Shown: in pieces, positions 19,790 to 30,608 of the stretch
Position numbering within the stretch: position 1 is the stretch's first letter
Layout: each line of letters begins with the position of its first letter
Assembly (NCBI RefSeq): GCF_012489685.1
Contig: NC_080045.1
Coordinates: 5,027,001 to 5,091,000 of the forward strand
Reading direction: 5' to 3'
From: Lotus japonicus
Taxonomy: Eukaryota; Streptophyta; Magnoliopsida; Fabales; Fabaceae
DNA length: 64,000 bases
Notes under the pieces: generated by a model
What the model was told of the DNA's origin: nothing
Databases searched by the model: none
The model's input: the letters and a program-made list of their open reading frames with translations, nothing else
Position numbers and translations under genes: made by a program

Positions 19790-22700
19790 CTAACTAAAAT
19801 ACTGCTTTAGATGAGAGGCGTTCCATGTTCGTGGAACCTTTTGACCGCTTAGTTGTTCCAACTTATAAGCTCCTCCTCCAACATCGCCAATAATTCTGTA
19901 AGGCCCGCCCCAGTTGGGTGAGAGTTTGTTGTGTTTATCGGGCATTGTATTTTTTCGGAGCACTAAGTCTCCTACCCTCATTTTTCTTGGCACCACTTTT
20001 GTTGAGAATTTTCTTGCCACCTTCACTTTTCCCGCCTCATTTCTTATGTGGGCCTCTCGTTGTTCCTCGGGCAACATAATTAGATTTGCTATTAAGTTTT
20101 CTCCGTTGTCATTTTCATTAAACCGAGCCACTCGCCAATTTTGATTTTCAATTTCCACTGGGAGCATGGCGTCAGTTCCATAAGTTAGACGATACGGGGT
20201 TTCCTTTGTGCTTGACTGCTCCGTGGTGTTGTATGCCCAAAGAACGCCTGGTAGTTCCTCCGCCCAAAGCCCTTTTGCCTCATCCAGTTTCTTCTTTAAA
20301 CCCTTCAGGATAACTTTGTTAGCCGATTCAGCCTGCCCATTGGTCTGTGGATGTTCTACAGAGGCAAATCGCATCTCGATTCCCATTTCTGTACAAAATT
20401 CTCGGGTAACACTACTTGTGAATTGTGTTCCGTTGTCCATTACTAATGCCCTGGGAACCCCAAATCTACAAATAATCCTTCGCCATAAGAAGCTCCTGAC
20501 CTTAGCGGCCGTGATAGTTGCTACTGCCTCAGCCTCTATCCACTTAGTGAAGTAATCAACCGCGACGATGATGTACTTCATTTGTGCCTTCGCCACAGGG
20601 AATGGTCCTAAAATATCGGTCCCCCACATGGCGAACGGCCAAGGCGCCATCATGGTTGTTAATTCTTCTGGTGGAGCCTTGTGTAGGTCAAAAAAGACTT
20701 GACATTTTTCACATTTCTTAACATACTCCAAACAATCCTTCTTCATCGTTGGCCAATAGAATCCTGCTCTTATCACCTTAACTGCCAAGGATCGCCCGCC
20801 AATATGACTAGAACACACGCCTTCGTGGACTTCCGCCATTATTCCGAGGGCGTCCTTGATATCGACACATTTGAGCATAGGAGACATGATTCCTCGCCGA
20901 TACAACTCTCCATCCACCAGTGTGTAAAAACTGGCTTCCCTTCGTTTTGCTCTCGTGTTCAAATCATCCTCCTTTGGTGGGTTCTCTAAGAAGGTTTTAA
21001 TCGATTCCATCCAAGATACCTCGCCCTCACTGACTGACTTTACAGCTTTCAACTTTATTTCTACCAAATCAATGCTCGGGCGAGGCAGGGTTTCTTGAAT
21101 GACTGTCTGGTAGTTGCCCAATTTCCCTGTGCTTGCCAACTTTGCCAACACATCAGCCCTCTCATTTTGTCCCCTCGGGACATGTTCTATTTTGATTTCT
21201 TTGACCTCCATCATCAATCTGCGCACCACTTCCAAATATTTGGACAGTTGCGGATCCTTCACCTGGTACTCACCTTTCACTTGTTTAACCACTAACTGCG
21301 AATCTCCTTTGATAAATAACTTCTGGACTCCCAATTCAATGGCCAACCTTAAGCCGGCAATTAGAGCCTCGTACTCAGATTGATTATTGCTCGCCTTGAA
21401 CTCGAACTTGAGAGACTGTTCAATGATCATTTTATCTGGACTTTCGATTGTTATTCCCGCCCCACTTCCAGTGTTATTAGAGGATCCATCCACAGACAGG
21501 ACCCATTCTCCTTGAGTCTTCTCTCCTTCAGTGGGTGTTAATTCCGCCACGAAGTCAATTAAACTCTGGACTGTGACTTGGCCCCTTGGCTCATATTGTA
21601 AGTCATACTCTGACAGCTCAACTGACCAGCTAACCAATCGCCCTGATAAATCAGGCTTCTGAAGTACTTGCCTTAAGGGAACATCAGTTTTAATTTTGAC
21701 TTGGAAACTTTGGAAGTAAGGTCTGAGGCGCCTTGCAGTTTTCAGAATCGCCAAAGCCGCCTTTTCAATTTTTTGGTACCGCAATTCTGCCCCCTGTAAA
21801 GTATGGCTCACGAAATATATAACTTTCTGCTTTTTTCCTTCTTCCTGGAGCAAAACCGTACTTACCGCCTTGTCAGTAACCGCCAAATAGAGCACTAATG
21901 GAACGCCTGGTGTTGGCTTGGAGAGTACCGGTAATGTGGCCAATGTTTCTTTCAATTTGGTAAAAGCTTGTTCGCATTCCTCTGTCCACTGAAACTTTGA
22001 ATTCTTTTTTAAACATGTGAAGAACGGGGCCGCTTTGTCACCCGCCATTGGCAAGAAACGTGACAAGGCGGCCATTCGCCCTGTCAAACGCTGAACCTCC
22101 TTTACACTTGTTGGGCTTTTCATTTCCAAGATCGCCCTTCCCTTATCTGGGTTTACTTCTATTCCTCTTGATGTTAACATAAATCCCAAGAATTTTCCTC
22201 CCTGGATCCCAAAAGAACACTTCTCAGGGTTTAACTTCATTTGATATGTTCTTAACTGATCAAACGCTTCTTTAAGGTCGCCGCCATGATCACTAGCCCT
22301 GGCGGATTTTACAATCATGTCATCCACATACACCTCCATATTCCTGCCTACTTGCTTTGAAAAAATTTTGTCCATGAGCCGTTGGTACGTAGCTCCTGCA
22401 TTCTTCAAACCAAAAGGCATTGTCTTGTAACAATAGTTCGCCTGATTGGTCATGAATGCTGTACTTTCCTCATCCGAGGGATGCATCATAATCTGATTAT
22501 AGCCCGAATAAGCGTCCATGAGACTTAAAAGTTCATTCCCTGAAGCTCCATCCACAAGCTTGTCAACATTGGGAAGTGGGTACGAATCTTTGGGACACAC
22601 TTTGTTCAGGCTCGTGTAGTCCGTGCACATTCGCCATTTCCCATTGGCCTTCTTGACCATTACAACATTGGCGAGCCACGTTGGGTACTGTACCTCACGG

Positions 22701-25240
22701 ATGAAGCGGGCCTTGATCAATTTTTCAGTCTCTACTTGTACAGCCTTGTTCTTTTCTTCACTCATTCTTCGCCTTGGTTGGATGACCGGGGTCGCCCCTG
22801 GTCGTATGGCTAGTTTGTGAGTGATCACCTTGGGATCAATCCCTGGTACATCATTGATGGTCCATGCGAAGAGATCTAGATTATCACCCAGAAGGGTGAT
22901 TAGTCTGTCCTCTTGTTCTGTTGTCAAACCACTGCCAATCTTTAGAAACTTGTCCTTGACTTGCACCTGCTTGGTTTCCTCCAGCGGCTGTGGGCGAAAA
23001 TCATCAGCATCATCTCTTGGGTCCAAGCTAAATCCTTCTTGTGGGAAGATTTCTGTAATTCGGTGGCTCTCCTTGGCGGCCTTCCGCCCATAGAGCGCTA
23101 CGCTCCTCAAATAGCATTCCCTTGCTGCATTTTGGTCTACACGCAATATCCCGACCTTCCCGTTGCAGGCGGGATATTTAACAGTTAAATGAGCAGTTGA
23201 GATGACCGCGCAGACCTTGTTGAGGGTGTCTCGCCCCAAGAGTACGTTGTAATTGGCTCTACACGCCAATACTAAGTACTTTACTTGAAACTTCTTGACA
23301 AACTCTCCTTCTCCAAAGGCAGTCGGAATTTCGACGTATCCCCGCACACTGACACGGTCTCCTGTGAATCCCACCAAAGTTCCCCTGTATGGTTTCAAAT
23401 CTGATTCCTTTAGTCCCAGGCGATCAAAGGCGTCTCCATAGATGATATCTGCCGAAGATCCCTGGTCTAAGAATACCTTCTTTGTCACATAATTGTTAAC
23501 CCTAATTGTTACCACAATTGGATCGTTGTCATGGGGAATTACATGCGCAAAATCCTGAGGGGTGAATATAATAGGGGAATGATTCACCCAACACTCGCCT
23601 TCGTTGGACTCCTGTACTGAGTGTACTGCCGCCACGTAGCGTTTTCTGGCCTTACTTGAAATTGCACCCCCGCCAAATCCTCCTGCAATAGATGAGCATT
23701 CCCCAACAGGATCGCCCAACTCTTCAACTATCTCTTTACCTTTACCTTTGTCCCCTTGAGTGATTTTAGCTACCTCCGGCGCTGCTGTGTCTTTGACAAA
23801 GTTTGCCAAATGGCCAGCTTTAATCAAGCGATCAATTTCCCGCCTTAAATTCCAGCAATTATCTGTCGTATGCCCCAACGCTCTGTGGTACTCGCACCAC
23901 CTATTGGTGTCCACGTTAGCTGGCGGCCGCCGTGGGGGTGGTGGGTACTGCACAACGTTGGTCTGTCCAACCGCCCTTAAAATGGTACTTAAGGGTGCAT
24001 TCAACTTTGTAAGTGGGATTGGCGTTGGCGAAGCACCAGGCTGACCAGCTGTGGCAGCAGCAGGACCTTGTGAATTTCTGTGCCATGTATTTTGAAAGCC
24101 AGGTTTAGAGTTGTGGTATGGTCCCGGTCTTGGTACGCGGGGGGTTTGCGCTATCCTGGTTTCCTTCCCCGCCTTAGATTTGTCTTGTGAAACACCGCCA
24201 GATTGAGACTGCTTACGTCCTTCCTCTCTTTCTTGTTTCTTCTGGTCATCTTGCTCAATCAATATGAACTCTTGAACACGAGCGCGAAGATCCATCATAT
24301 CCTTCGCCGGTCGCCTTGTTAAGTCTCTATTCAAATCTCCCGCCCGAAGGCCATTTTTGAATGACGCCAAACAGACATCTGGATTTTCATCCTCCAACTG
24401 CACCGCCATCTTGCTGAAGCGTGCCATGTAGGTTTTTAATTTCTCGCCTGGTTGCTGATGTATGCTGATAAGATCAAACATTGTTGCTTTTGTGGTTTTA
24501 TTGGCGGAAAATTGAGTCAGAAACTTAGTGGACAGATCAGTGAAATTATCAATGGAGAAGGGCGGTTGTCGAATGAACCACTGCATCGCCATGCCCTTGA
24601 ACGTGGAAGGCAATAATCGACATTTTACCGCATCCGACGCCCCGCCGATCACCATTTTAGTATTGAAGTATCTAAGATGCTCCATAGGATCAGATTCGCC
24701 CGAAAAGGCGTCTAATGCCATGGTTTGCAGGTGCTTTGGAATGTCCACCCTAGTGATGGCTGGAACAAAAGGTTGGAATTCAACTACATCCTCCGCCTCC
24801 AGGCGTTGTTCTTGCTTAAAATTCTGCCGCTGAGTAAGATACTCAACTTGGGCTTGCAACTGCTCGTTTTGGGACTGCACCTTCTGCAAGGTATCTAACA
24901 TTTGTTGCAAAGCCGCAGGCGTGATACCTGTCACTGCCTCTTGCGCTCTCCGTGGAGCAGTTGTTTTAAGATCTTCCAAGTTCACGTAGTCAGGCGGCGT
25001 TGAACGCCGCCGAACACCTGGATCTGATTTAGCGATCAGATCTGAAGGTCTTCCCGGAGCTGCATTCACCAATGACGCCGGCGACGGCGCCACTGAGTGG
25101 ACCCCCTCCGAGGAAGCTTCCTGCTCTCGGTCGTCCAGTACGGGACGGTTGTTGTTTCGTCCGCCGGCGCGACCGCCGTGTCGACCACCACCGCGCCGGC
25201 GATGATCGCGCCGACCTACGCCGTATGAACGAGTCTCCAT
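19790..25240 (-). CDS. gag-pol: Tat-lineage Gag-Pol polyprotein, intact (1816 residues)
   Basis: One uninterrupted frame from ATG 25240. Gag: capsid-like retrotransposon gag domain at about 165-335 and an unusual CxxH-type knuckle, CEYHRALGHTTDNC (449-462). Protease: LDQGSSAD around Asp592. Reverse transcriptase: about 820-1040, with YVDD at 971-974. A degenerate first RNase H (1085-1215) is followed by a second, archaeal-type RNase H with Asp1251 (DGSS), Glu1290 (SEYEAL), Asp1313 (GDSQ) and Asp1363; this dual arrangement is typical of Tat. Integrase: HHCC finger His1472, His1479, Cys1510, Cys1513, then core Asp1542, Asp1602 and Glu1638 with exact D-35-E spacing. A C-terminal part without a chromodomain ends at KQYFS. 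The N-terminus is Arg/Gly-rich. Gag and Pol are in one frame, so no frameshift signal is needed. All catalytic residues are present and the LTRs are identical, so it may be functional. Confidence 0.96.
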   Translation of the reverse strand: METRSYGVGRRDHRRRGGGRHGGRAGGRNNNRPVLDDREQEASSEGVHSVAPSPASLVNAAPGRPSDLIAKSDPGVRRRSTPPDYVNLEDLKTTAPRRAQEAVTGITPAALQQMLDTLQKVQSQNEQLQAQVEYLTQRQNFKQEQRLEAEDVVEFQPFVPAITRVDIPKHLQTMALDAFSGESDPMEHLRYFNTKMVIGGASDAVKCRLLPSTFKGMAMQWFIRQPPFSIDNFTDLSTKFLTQFSANKTTKATMFDLISIHQQPGEKLKTYMARFSKMAVQLEDENPDVCLASFKNGLRAGDLNRDLTRRPAKDMMDLRARVQEFILIEQDDQKKQEREEGRKQSQSGGVSQDKSKAGKETRIAQTPRVPRPGPYHNSKPGFQNTWHRNSQGPAAATAGQPGASPTPIPLTKLNAPLSTILRAVGQTNVVQYPPPPRRPPANVDTNRWCEYHRALGHTTDNCWNLRREIDRLIKAGHLANFVKDTAAPEVAKITQGDKGKGKEIVEELGDPVGECSSIAGGFGGGAISSKARKRYVAAVHSVQESNEGECWVNHSPIIFTPQDFAHVIPHDNDPIVVTIRVNNYVTKKVFLDQGSSADIIYGDAFDRLGLKESDLKPYRGTLVGFTGDRVSVRGYVEIPTAFGEGEFVKKFQVKYLVLACRANYNVLLGRDTLNKVCAVISTAHLTVKYPACNGKVGILRVDQNAARECYLRSVALYGRKAAKESHRITEIFPQEGFSLDPRDDADDFRPQPLEETKQVQVKDKFLKIGSGLTTEQEDRLITLLGDNLDLFAWTINDVPGIDPKVITHKLAIRPGATPVIQPRRRMSEEKNKAVQVETEKLIKARFIREVQYPTWLANVVMVKKANGKWRMCTDYTSLNKVCPKDSYPLPNVDKLVDGASGNELLSLMDAYSGYNQIMMHPSDEESTAFMTNQANYCYKTMPFGLKNAGATYQRLMDKIFSKQVGRNMEVYVDDMIVKSARASDHGGDLKEAFDQLRTYQMKLNPEKCSFGIQGGKFLGFMLTSRGIEVNPDKGRAILEMKSPTSVKEVQRLTGRMAALSRFLPMAGDKAAPFFTCLKKNSKFQWTEECEQAFTKLKETLATLPVLSKPTPGVPLVLYLAVTDKAVSTVLLQEEGKKQKVIYFVSHTLQGAELRYQKIEKAALAILKTARRLRPYFQSFQVKIKTDVPLRQVLQKPDLSGRLVSWSVELSEYDLQYEPRGQVTVQSLIDFVAELTPTEGEKTQGEWVLSVDGSSNNTGSGAGITIESPDKMIIEQSLKFEFKASNNQSEYEALIAGLRLAIELGVQKLFIKGDSQLVVKQVKGEYQVKDPQLSKYLEVVRRLMMEVKEIKIEHVPRGQNERADVLAKLASTGKLGNYQTVIQETLPRPSIDLVEIKLKAVKSVSEGEVSWMESIKTFLENPPKEDDLNTRAKRREASFYTLVDGELYRRGIMSPMLKCVDIKDALGIMAEVHEGVCSSHIGGRSLAVKVIRAGFYWPTMKKDCLEYVKKCEKCQVFFDLHKAPPEELTTMMAPWPFAMWGTDILGPFPVAKAQMKYIIVAVDYFTKWIEAEAVATITAAKVRSFLWRRIICRFGVPRALVMDNGTQFTSSVTREFCTEMGIEMRFASVEHPQTNGQAESANKVILKGLKKKLDEAKGLWAEELPGVLWAYNTTEQSSTKETPYRLTYGTDAMLPVEIENQNWRVARFNENDNGENLIANLIMLPEEQREAHIRNEAGKVKVARKFSTKVVPRKMRVGDLVLRKNTMPDKHNKLSPNWGGPYRIIGDVGGGAYKLEQLSGQKVPRTWNASHLKQYFS

Positions 25241-25300
25241 GGCTCGCGATTCCTCCTTCTGTCACCGGAAGAGCTGAGTCTTCCCCACAGACGGCGCCAA

Positions 25301-25678
25301 TGTTCTGTACTAGGGCAAGCTTATGTAAGAGAAAGACAAAAAGTAAACCCTAGCAGAGCACTAAAATAGCAAAACTACCATAAAAGGAATATTCTCATTA
25401 ATGCTGAAAAAGTTGGTCTCGTACAAGTGGATGACCTCCCCTTTTATAGAGGGGGTGGTCATGATATGGATCTTTCCTATATTTGGGCCTGACAATCAGG
25501 GCCCAAATCCCCGTACACATAAGACAAATCCAAAGGAATCTTCCAGCTGGCTTGTGGGTCCATCACCTAAGGGAGGGCAATGAAGCTCGTCATGTTGCCT
25601 TTCCCGCCTTGGCTATCGTCAATGGTTTATTGTTCATTTTGGGCGGGACATAATCTTCTTTATGTCCCGCCCAGTCCA
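25301..25678 (-). repeat. 5' LTR of the Tat element, with primer-binding site beside it
   Basis: Identical to the 3' LTR, including the palindrome at 25641-25672. The primer-binding site lies at 25285-25300, followed by a very short leader of about 45 nt to the gag-pol start codon at 25240. Confidence 0.93.
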
Positions 25679-26366
25679 GTGAGGAAGAGAGAAATGAGAG
25701 TGAGTCGAGGATGAGGTGGATGGAGGGATAAGGATGGTGAGATATTTTCTAATTATATTTTGAGAAGATATATATTTTTTTAAAATCGGTACGAATTGAT
25801 TTAGACACTGAATGATTTAGCTCATAGAGTTAAGATAAAAATATAAGAAGGATATATTATTATCCCAAAAATTATGAGGAACTCTATGAAATGATAAAAT
25901 ATAAATTTGAATCACTTTGAGCAAAATAAAATGATTCATAGACCAAGAAAGAAGTAGAAACTGAGCTAAAGAATAATTGTGAGACAATTAGAACAAATAT
26001 GACGTCGTCATATTATGCGTATAAGTCAAGTATAAATTATAAGAAAATGACAATAGTACTTATCATCATTTGAAAGAAAAAGACAATTGTCAGATAGCTC
26101 ACGGAGCGTTGAATTGAGTTTATCGAATAAAACAAAAGTTATGGCTTATTAAAAATAAGAAGACTAATGATATTATTTCTATTTTCAATGAAACTATAGA
26201 AAATAAAATATTTTGAAATTAATTATCATTTAAATGATTTCCTTGATTCGTAATTAAAATCAAGTCAGGAAAATAACTTTAAAAATAATAATAGATTATA
26301 AACACTCAATTAATTAATATAATGAAATTAAATAAATAATCTAGTTATTTATTTCAAGGTCTTACA

Positions 26367-27158
26367 ATACTACCCCCCAAAAAGAAAGTTTCGTCCTCGA
26401 AACTTGGTGTCAGAGAAAACTCGGGAATAACATTCCCTCACATTTCCTTCCACCCTAAGTAGTGTCAGAGCGCATCCCAAAACTGGGAGACGTCACAACG
26501 AATTCACCTCAAAGGTGACATACAAGACAAGAAGCACGACTTAGGTATCTACTAATCGTCCTCCACTAGATCTAGATATCATGCTCATAGTAGTGTTCTA
26601 AGCACCTACATCAATCGCCTACATGAACGACCTCACATGTATCATCATGCCCTCCCGCTAATAGTCCAACCATAATACTAACAATCATAACATCATGCTA
26701 ATACTATTCTAATCTCGTCACATGTTTCTTCTACCCAAAATCTCGCACTCAACATCCATTGACCAACAACTCTTAAGCAAATTCCCATCTTAATTAGAAT
26801 CTAACAATCCATCAACCTAATCTCCTTTCCGAACTACCCTTATTCAAACCATAAAGTCAACCTTCCTCTTAGTCACAAATCAAATCATAACTTATCTCAA
26901 GTCTTAACACTCTACACAACTCGAGACTCAAAATCTCTAGCTTGATTAGTCTCACGTCAAACAATCCTTAGTCTTTAAACCTCCGAAGATCTAACTGATA
27001 TCCTCAAAACTAAAACCACTAACTCTCTTATTCTCCCATGATTCTCAACATACAAAATCAATCTCGACCATAAGATTCCAGTTCAACTTATAAACTCTCA
27101 GTTGCTAACCTCGTCGTGTTCCTCTAAAATCCAAAATCATTGTTTGATCATTACTTAC
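26367..27158 (-). other. Internal domain of the giant-LTR element, 3' part, with polypurine tract
   Basis: Next to the LTR, the minus strand reads AACTTTCTTTTTGGGGGGTAGTAT, the polypurine tract, preceded by the palindromic block AGTTTCGAGGACGAAACT (26384-26402). The rest, to the SIRE B insertion, is AT-rich and has no open frame with recognisable similarity. Confidence 0.65.
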
Positions 27159-28335
27159 TGTAAGATCAAGATTTGGTCATGTGGTACAAATCTATGTTTT
27201 GATGATAACAAGTATTTATTTGTGGATGAACAACTATGATACTCTAATGTTTGTCTTGAGTGTTTTGACAAACAGGTTCTGATTCTGACACCAGAAGATA
27301 TATTCGTCAGAAGTTCTGAAGATCAGAAGATCTAAAGATCAGAGGATCTGAGGATCAGAGGATCTGAGGATCAGAGGATCAGAAGATCAGAGGATCAGAA
27401 GATCTGAGGATCAGAAGATCTGAAGACCAGAAGCTCTGAGGGACCAGAGGCTCTGAAGGTCCAGAAGCTCTGAAGGTCCAAAAGCAGAAGTTACGAAGGT
27501 TAGAGGATCCAAGCATCCCTCTGACTCTGATCACCAAGCTTCACAAGTTCCAACACGAAGCATAGCTCTGATCAGATGTCATTGGTTAAAGGCAAATGTC
27601 TCTATCAAGAAGTACAAGAGCAGTGTACTATTCTGACAAGCCTACCTACCAAGGTTCAGCCACAGCAGGTTCTGGAAGTTCCAGAAATGCCCTCCAACGG
27701 TCATATTCTCTCAACAGAAATATCCTTTGCACCTTGGTCTATAAAAGGCTGAAGAAAAGAAGAAAGCTAAGTGAGAGAAACCAAGAGCTGCAATACAAGA
27801 AAAGATTCAAGCCTCTACTTTCTTCATCTGTTCTTATTTGGTTTACACTCAGCTTATTTAGAAGCAAACCTTTGTAAACACCAACCTCAAACAGTTGTTT
27901 GATTTTCCTTAAGGGACCGGGTAGGTCAGTATCCTTAAGAAGACTAAGAGAGTGAATCTTAGTGGTGATTCCTTTAGGAGATCAAGGTTGATCGGATCCT
28001 AGAGAAGACTAAGAGAGTGAATCTTAGTGTGAGCTAAGTCAGTGTATTGTTAGTCACTTGTAGGTTTCAAGTGCAGTTGTAACAATTATCTGATTAGTGG
28101 ATTGCCTTCATTCTAAGAATGAAGAAATCACCTTAACGGGTGGACTGGATTAGCTTGAGGGATTTATCAAGTGAACCAGGATAAAATACTTGTGTGCTTT
28201 TCTCTTCTCTCTATCTTTATCCGCTGCACCATCTATCTCAGAGAAACCGAAAAGATTTACTTTAAATCTTAAGGGGAAAGTTTTTATAGTGAAAACGCTA
28301 TTCAACCCCCCTTCTAGTCGTTTTTCACACCTTCA
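27159..28335 (+). repeat. 5' LTR of SIRE B
   Basis: Contains an array of short units such as GATCAGAGGATCTGAG at about 27318-27440, a TATA-like TCTATAAAAGG at about 27739, and a six-C tract shortly before the end (near 28305). The 3' LTR has a longer array and nine C. Confidence 0.9.
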
Positions 28336-28349
28336 ATTGGTATCAGAGC
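28336..28349 (+). promoter_or_regulatory. Primer-binding site of SIRE B
   Basis: ATTGGTATCAGAGC starts right after the LTR and pairs with the 3' end of initiator tRNA-Met, the usual primer of plant copia elements. Confidence 0.85.
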
Positions 28350-28409
28350 GCAAGTTCTGATTACCACACTTAACAGTGTTCAGTAGATCCGGGCCAGTGT
28401 GAAAAACTC

Positions 28410-30182
28410 ATGGATTCCACCACTACTACAAGCAAATATCAATACAGTGCCAGACCACCTATCTTTGATGGTCAGAGATTTGATTTCTGGAAAGACAGAA
28501 TCAAAAGCTTCTTTCTTGGCTTTGATCCTGATCTCTGGGACTTTGTTGTTGATGGCTACACCCCTCCTGTCGATGAACATGGTGTAAAGATCCCAAGGAA
28601 GAAGATGAGTGAAGATCAAAAGAAGGAGTTCAGAGATCATCACAGATCAAGAGCTATTCTGCAAAGTGCCATTTCATATGAAGAATATGAGAAAATTACT
28701 GATCGTGATTCCGCTAAGTGTATCCTTGATTCCTTAAAGATGACACATGAAGGAAACAAGAAGGTGAAAGAATCAAAGGCGCTGTCCTTGATCCAGAAAT
28801 ATGAATCCTTCATCATGGAACCTAACGAATCCATTGAGGATATGTTTTCCAGATTTCAGTTGCTCGTAGCTGGAATACGACCTCTCAACAAGAGCTACAC
28901 AACTAAAGATCATGTCATAAGGGTCATCAGATGTCTTCCTGAAAGCTGGATGCCCTTGGTGACTTCAATAGAGCTCACAAGAGATGTTGAGCATATGAGT
29001 TTAGAAGAACTCATCTGCATACTGAAATGTCATGAGCTGAAGCGCTCTGAGAAGGCTAAATCTGAGAAGTCAAAAGCTCTCCAAGCTGGAGCAGAAGAAT
29101 CTGAAGAAGCATCAGAAGATTCTGATGAAGATGAGCTGACTCTAATATCCAGAAAGTTCAACTGCATCTGGAAGCACAGGCAGACCAAATACAAAGGCTC
29201 TGGAAAGGCAAAAGGAAAGTCTGAATCCTCAGGTCAGAAGAAGTCCTCACTTAAGGAAGTCACATGCTTTGAGTGCAAAGAATCAGGGCACTACAAAAGT
29301 GACTGTCCAAAGTTGAAGAAGGACAAGAAGCCAAAGAAGCACTTCAAGACAAAGAAGAGTCTGATGGTGACATTTGATGAATCAGAGTCAGAGGATGTTG
29401 ACTCTGATGGTGAAGTCCAAGGACTCATGGCTATTGTCAAAGACAAAGAAGCAGAGTCAAAGGGAGCTGTTGACTCTGACTCAGAATCAGAAGGAGATCC
29501 TAACTCAGACGATGAAAATGAGGTATTCGCTTCTTTCTCTACCTCTGAACTGAAACATGCATTGTCTGATATCATGGATAAGTATAACTCCTTATTGTCT
29601 AAGCATAAGAAGCTGAAAAAGGACTTATATGCTGTTTCCAAGACTCCTTCTGAACATGAGAAAATTATTTCTGATTTGAAAAATGATAATCATGCTTTGG
29701 TAAATTCTAACTCTGTGCTTAAGAACCAAATTGCTAAGTTAGAAGAAATAGTTGCTTGTGATGCCTCTGATTGTAGAAATGAATCTAAGTATGAAAAGTC
29801 TTTTCAAAGATTCCTGGCTAAAAGCGTAGACAGAAGCTTAATGGCTTCAATGATCTATGGCGTAAGCAGAAATGGAATATATGACATTGGTCATTCTAAA
29901 CCTTCTGAAGTTGCTCCATCATCTCTTAAGAAAGGAACTTTCTCAATGTCAAAATATCATGCTCAAATTCCTTTATATTATCCTGTTGAAAGACCCAAAG
30001 TTGTCAGAACTTCTGGGCTAACTAACAAGAAAGGACCCAAAAAGTGGGTACCTAGGGATACGATTATATATGTTGCAGATATCTTCAATAGGTCCATCGA
30101 AACTCCAACCATGGAACCTGGACAGTGTATGCAGGCAACACATGACGGGAGAAAGGCATATGTCCCAAGATCCAAAACTTAA
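28410..30182 (+). CDS. gag: SIRE B Gag protein (590 residues)
   Basis: Starts at ATG 28410, 60 nt after the primer site. Residues about 15-210 form the copia gag domain (PPIFDGQRFDFWKDRIKSFF, then FSRFQLLVAGIRPL and RVIRCLPESW). A Ser/Glu-rich linker follows, then one CCHC knuckle, CFECKESGHYKSDC (286-299), a Lys-rich segment, an acidic region and a coiled coil at about 385-450. The downstream part matches the Gag of element C (KYEKSFQRFLAKSVDR). The frame ends where, in a complete element, it would continue into protease; the C-terminus (EPGQCMQATHDGRKAYVP) compared with element C suggests mutated Trp codons. It could still form particles and be packaged; that is inference. Confidence 0.88.
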   Translation: MDSTTTTSKYQYSARPPIFDGQRFDFWKDRIKSFFLGFDPDLWDFVVDGYTPPVDEHGVKIPRKKMSEDQKKEFRDHHRSRAILQSAISYEEYEKITDRDSAKCILDSLKMTHEGNKKVKESKALSLIQKYESFIMEPNESIEDMFSRFQLLVAGIRPLNKSYTTKDHVIRVIRCLPESWMPLVTSIELTRDVEHMSLEELICILKCHELKRSEKAKSEKSKALQAGAEESEEASEDSDEDELTLISRKFNCIWKHRQTKYKGSGKAKGKSESSGQKKSSLKEVTCFECKESGHYKSDCPKLKKDKKPKKHFKTKKSLMVTFDESESEDVDSDGEVQGLMAIVKDKEAESKGAVDSDSESEGDPNSDDENEVFASFSTSELKHALSDIMDKYNSLLSKHKKLKKDLYAVSKTPSEHEKIISDLKNDNHALVNSNSVLKNQIAKLEEIVACDASDCRNESKYEKSFQRFLAKSVDRSLMASMIYGVSRNGIYDIGHSKPSEVAPSSLKKGTFSMSKYHAQIPLYYPVERPKVVRTSGLTNKKGPKKWVPRDTIIYVADIFNRSIETPTMEPGQCMQATHDGRKAYVPRSKT

Positions 30183-30608
30183 ACCTGAAGGTGAAGTTGA
30201 TCTTGGAGGTTTCAGTAGAGTAAGATTTGGTCAAGGAATCATTGGTTTTTGATAAGAACCCCTCTGTTGATATTCTGAACGCTATTCATGTTAGAATTAA
30301 TGATAAGCTTGACTCTGACAAGTCAAAGCTAGCTGAAAAAGCTTGCAGAGATGAGCATGACCGTTTCAGAAAGAAACAAAGACTCAGAACTTGTCAAACC
30401 AGAAGCAACAACATCAGAAGATGCTACTACAACTTCTGACTTGCGTCATCAGAAGAAGAGTAGGTTCATAGCTTCTCATTCTGAAGCATCTGAAGATGGA
30501 ATTTTTTCCAGAATGGAGATGTCACCAGAACCTCTGGACTTTGACACTTCTGCTCTCATAAGAAGATATACTAATCAGCAGCCAAGTATCCCTTGGTATT
30601 CCTTCTGA
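30183..30608 (+). pseudogene. SIRE B pol remnant: protease scrap fused to linker by deletion
   Basis: In another frame, 30070-30252 keeps the protease neighbourhood with LDSVC in place of the catalytic LDSGC. After about 30245 the sequence jumps to the linker that normally separates integrase and reverse transcriptase (VRINDKLDSDKSKLAEK; compare element C near 58900 on the minus strand), followed by stops and a frame ending PSIPWYSF. About 3 kb of pol is therefore missing. Confidence 0.75.

Larger units (their letters stand above)
16144..25678 (-). mobile_element. Intact Ty3/gypsy Tat-lineage retrotransposon
   Basis: Two 378-bp LTRs (16144-16521 and 25301-25678) read identical by eye, flanked by the duplication GTGAG (16139-16143, 25679-25683). 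In sense direction the LTR runs TGGACTGGGC...CAGAACA. The primer site TTGGCGCCGTCTGTGG abuts the 5' LTR (25300-25285) and the purine tract CTTGGGGGCATG abuts the 3' LTR (16533-16522). Between them are an uninterrupted gag-pol frame and an antisense gene. Identical LTRs mean a recent insertion. It sits inside the left LTR of the giant-LTR element. Confidence 0.95.
11349..26366 (-). repeat. 3' LTR of the giant-LTR element, interrupted by the Tat element
   Basis: LTR sequence is 11349-16143 and 25679-26366. It matches the 5' LTR nearly base for base, except for a 135-bp inversion at 11664-11798 and a loss of about 35 bp beside it. No open frame is shared with known retroelement proteins. Short frames in it recur in the other LTR only because the DNA is duplicated. 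Confidence 0.9.

Noticed and set aside
27596..27877. 93-residue frame repeated at 31411-31692
   Set aside because: Lies wholly in the SIRE B LTRs across the promoter and leader. No domain.
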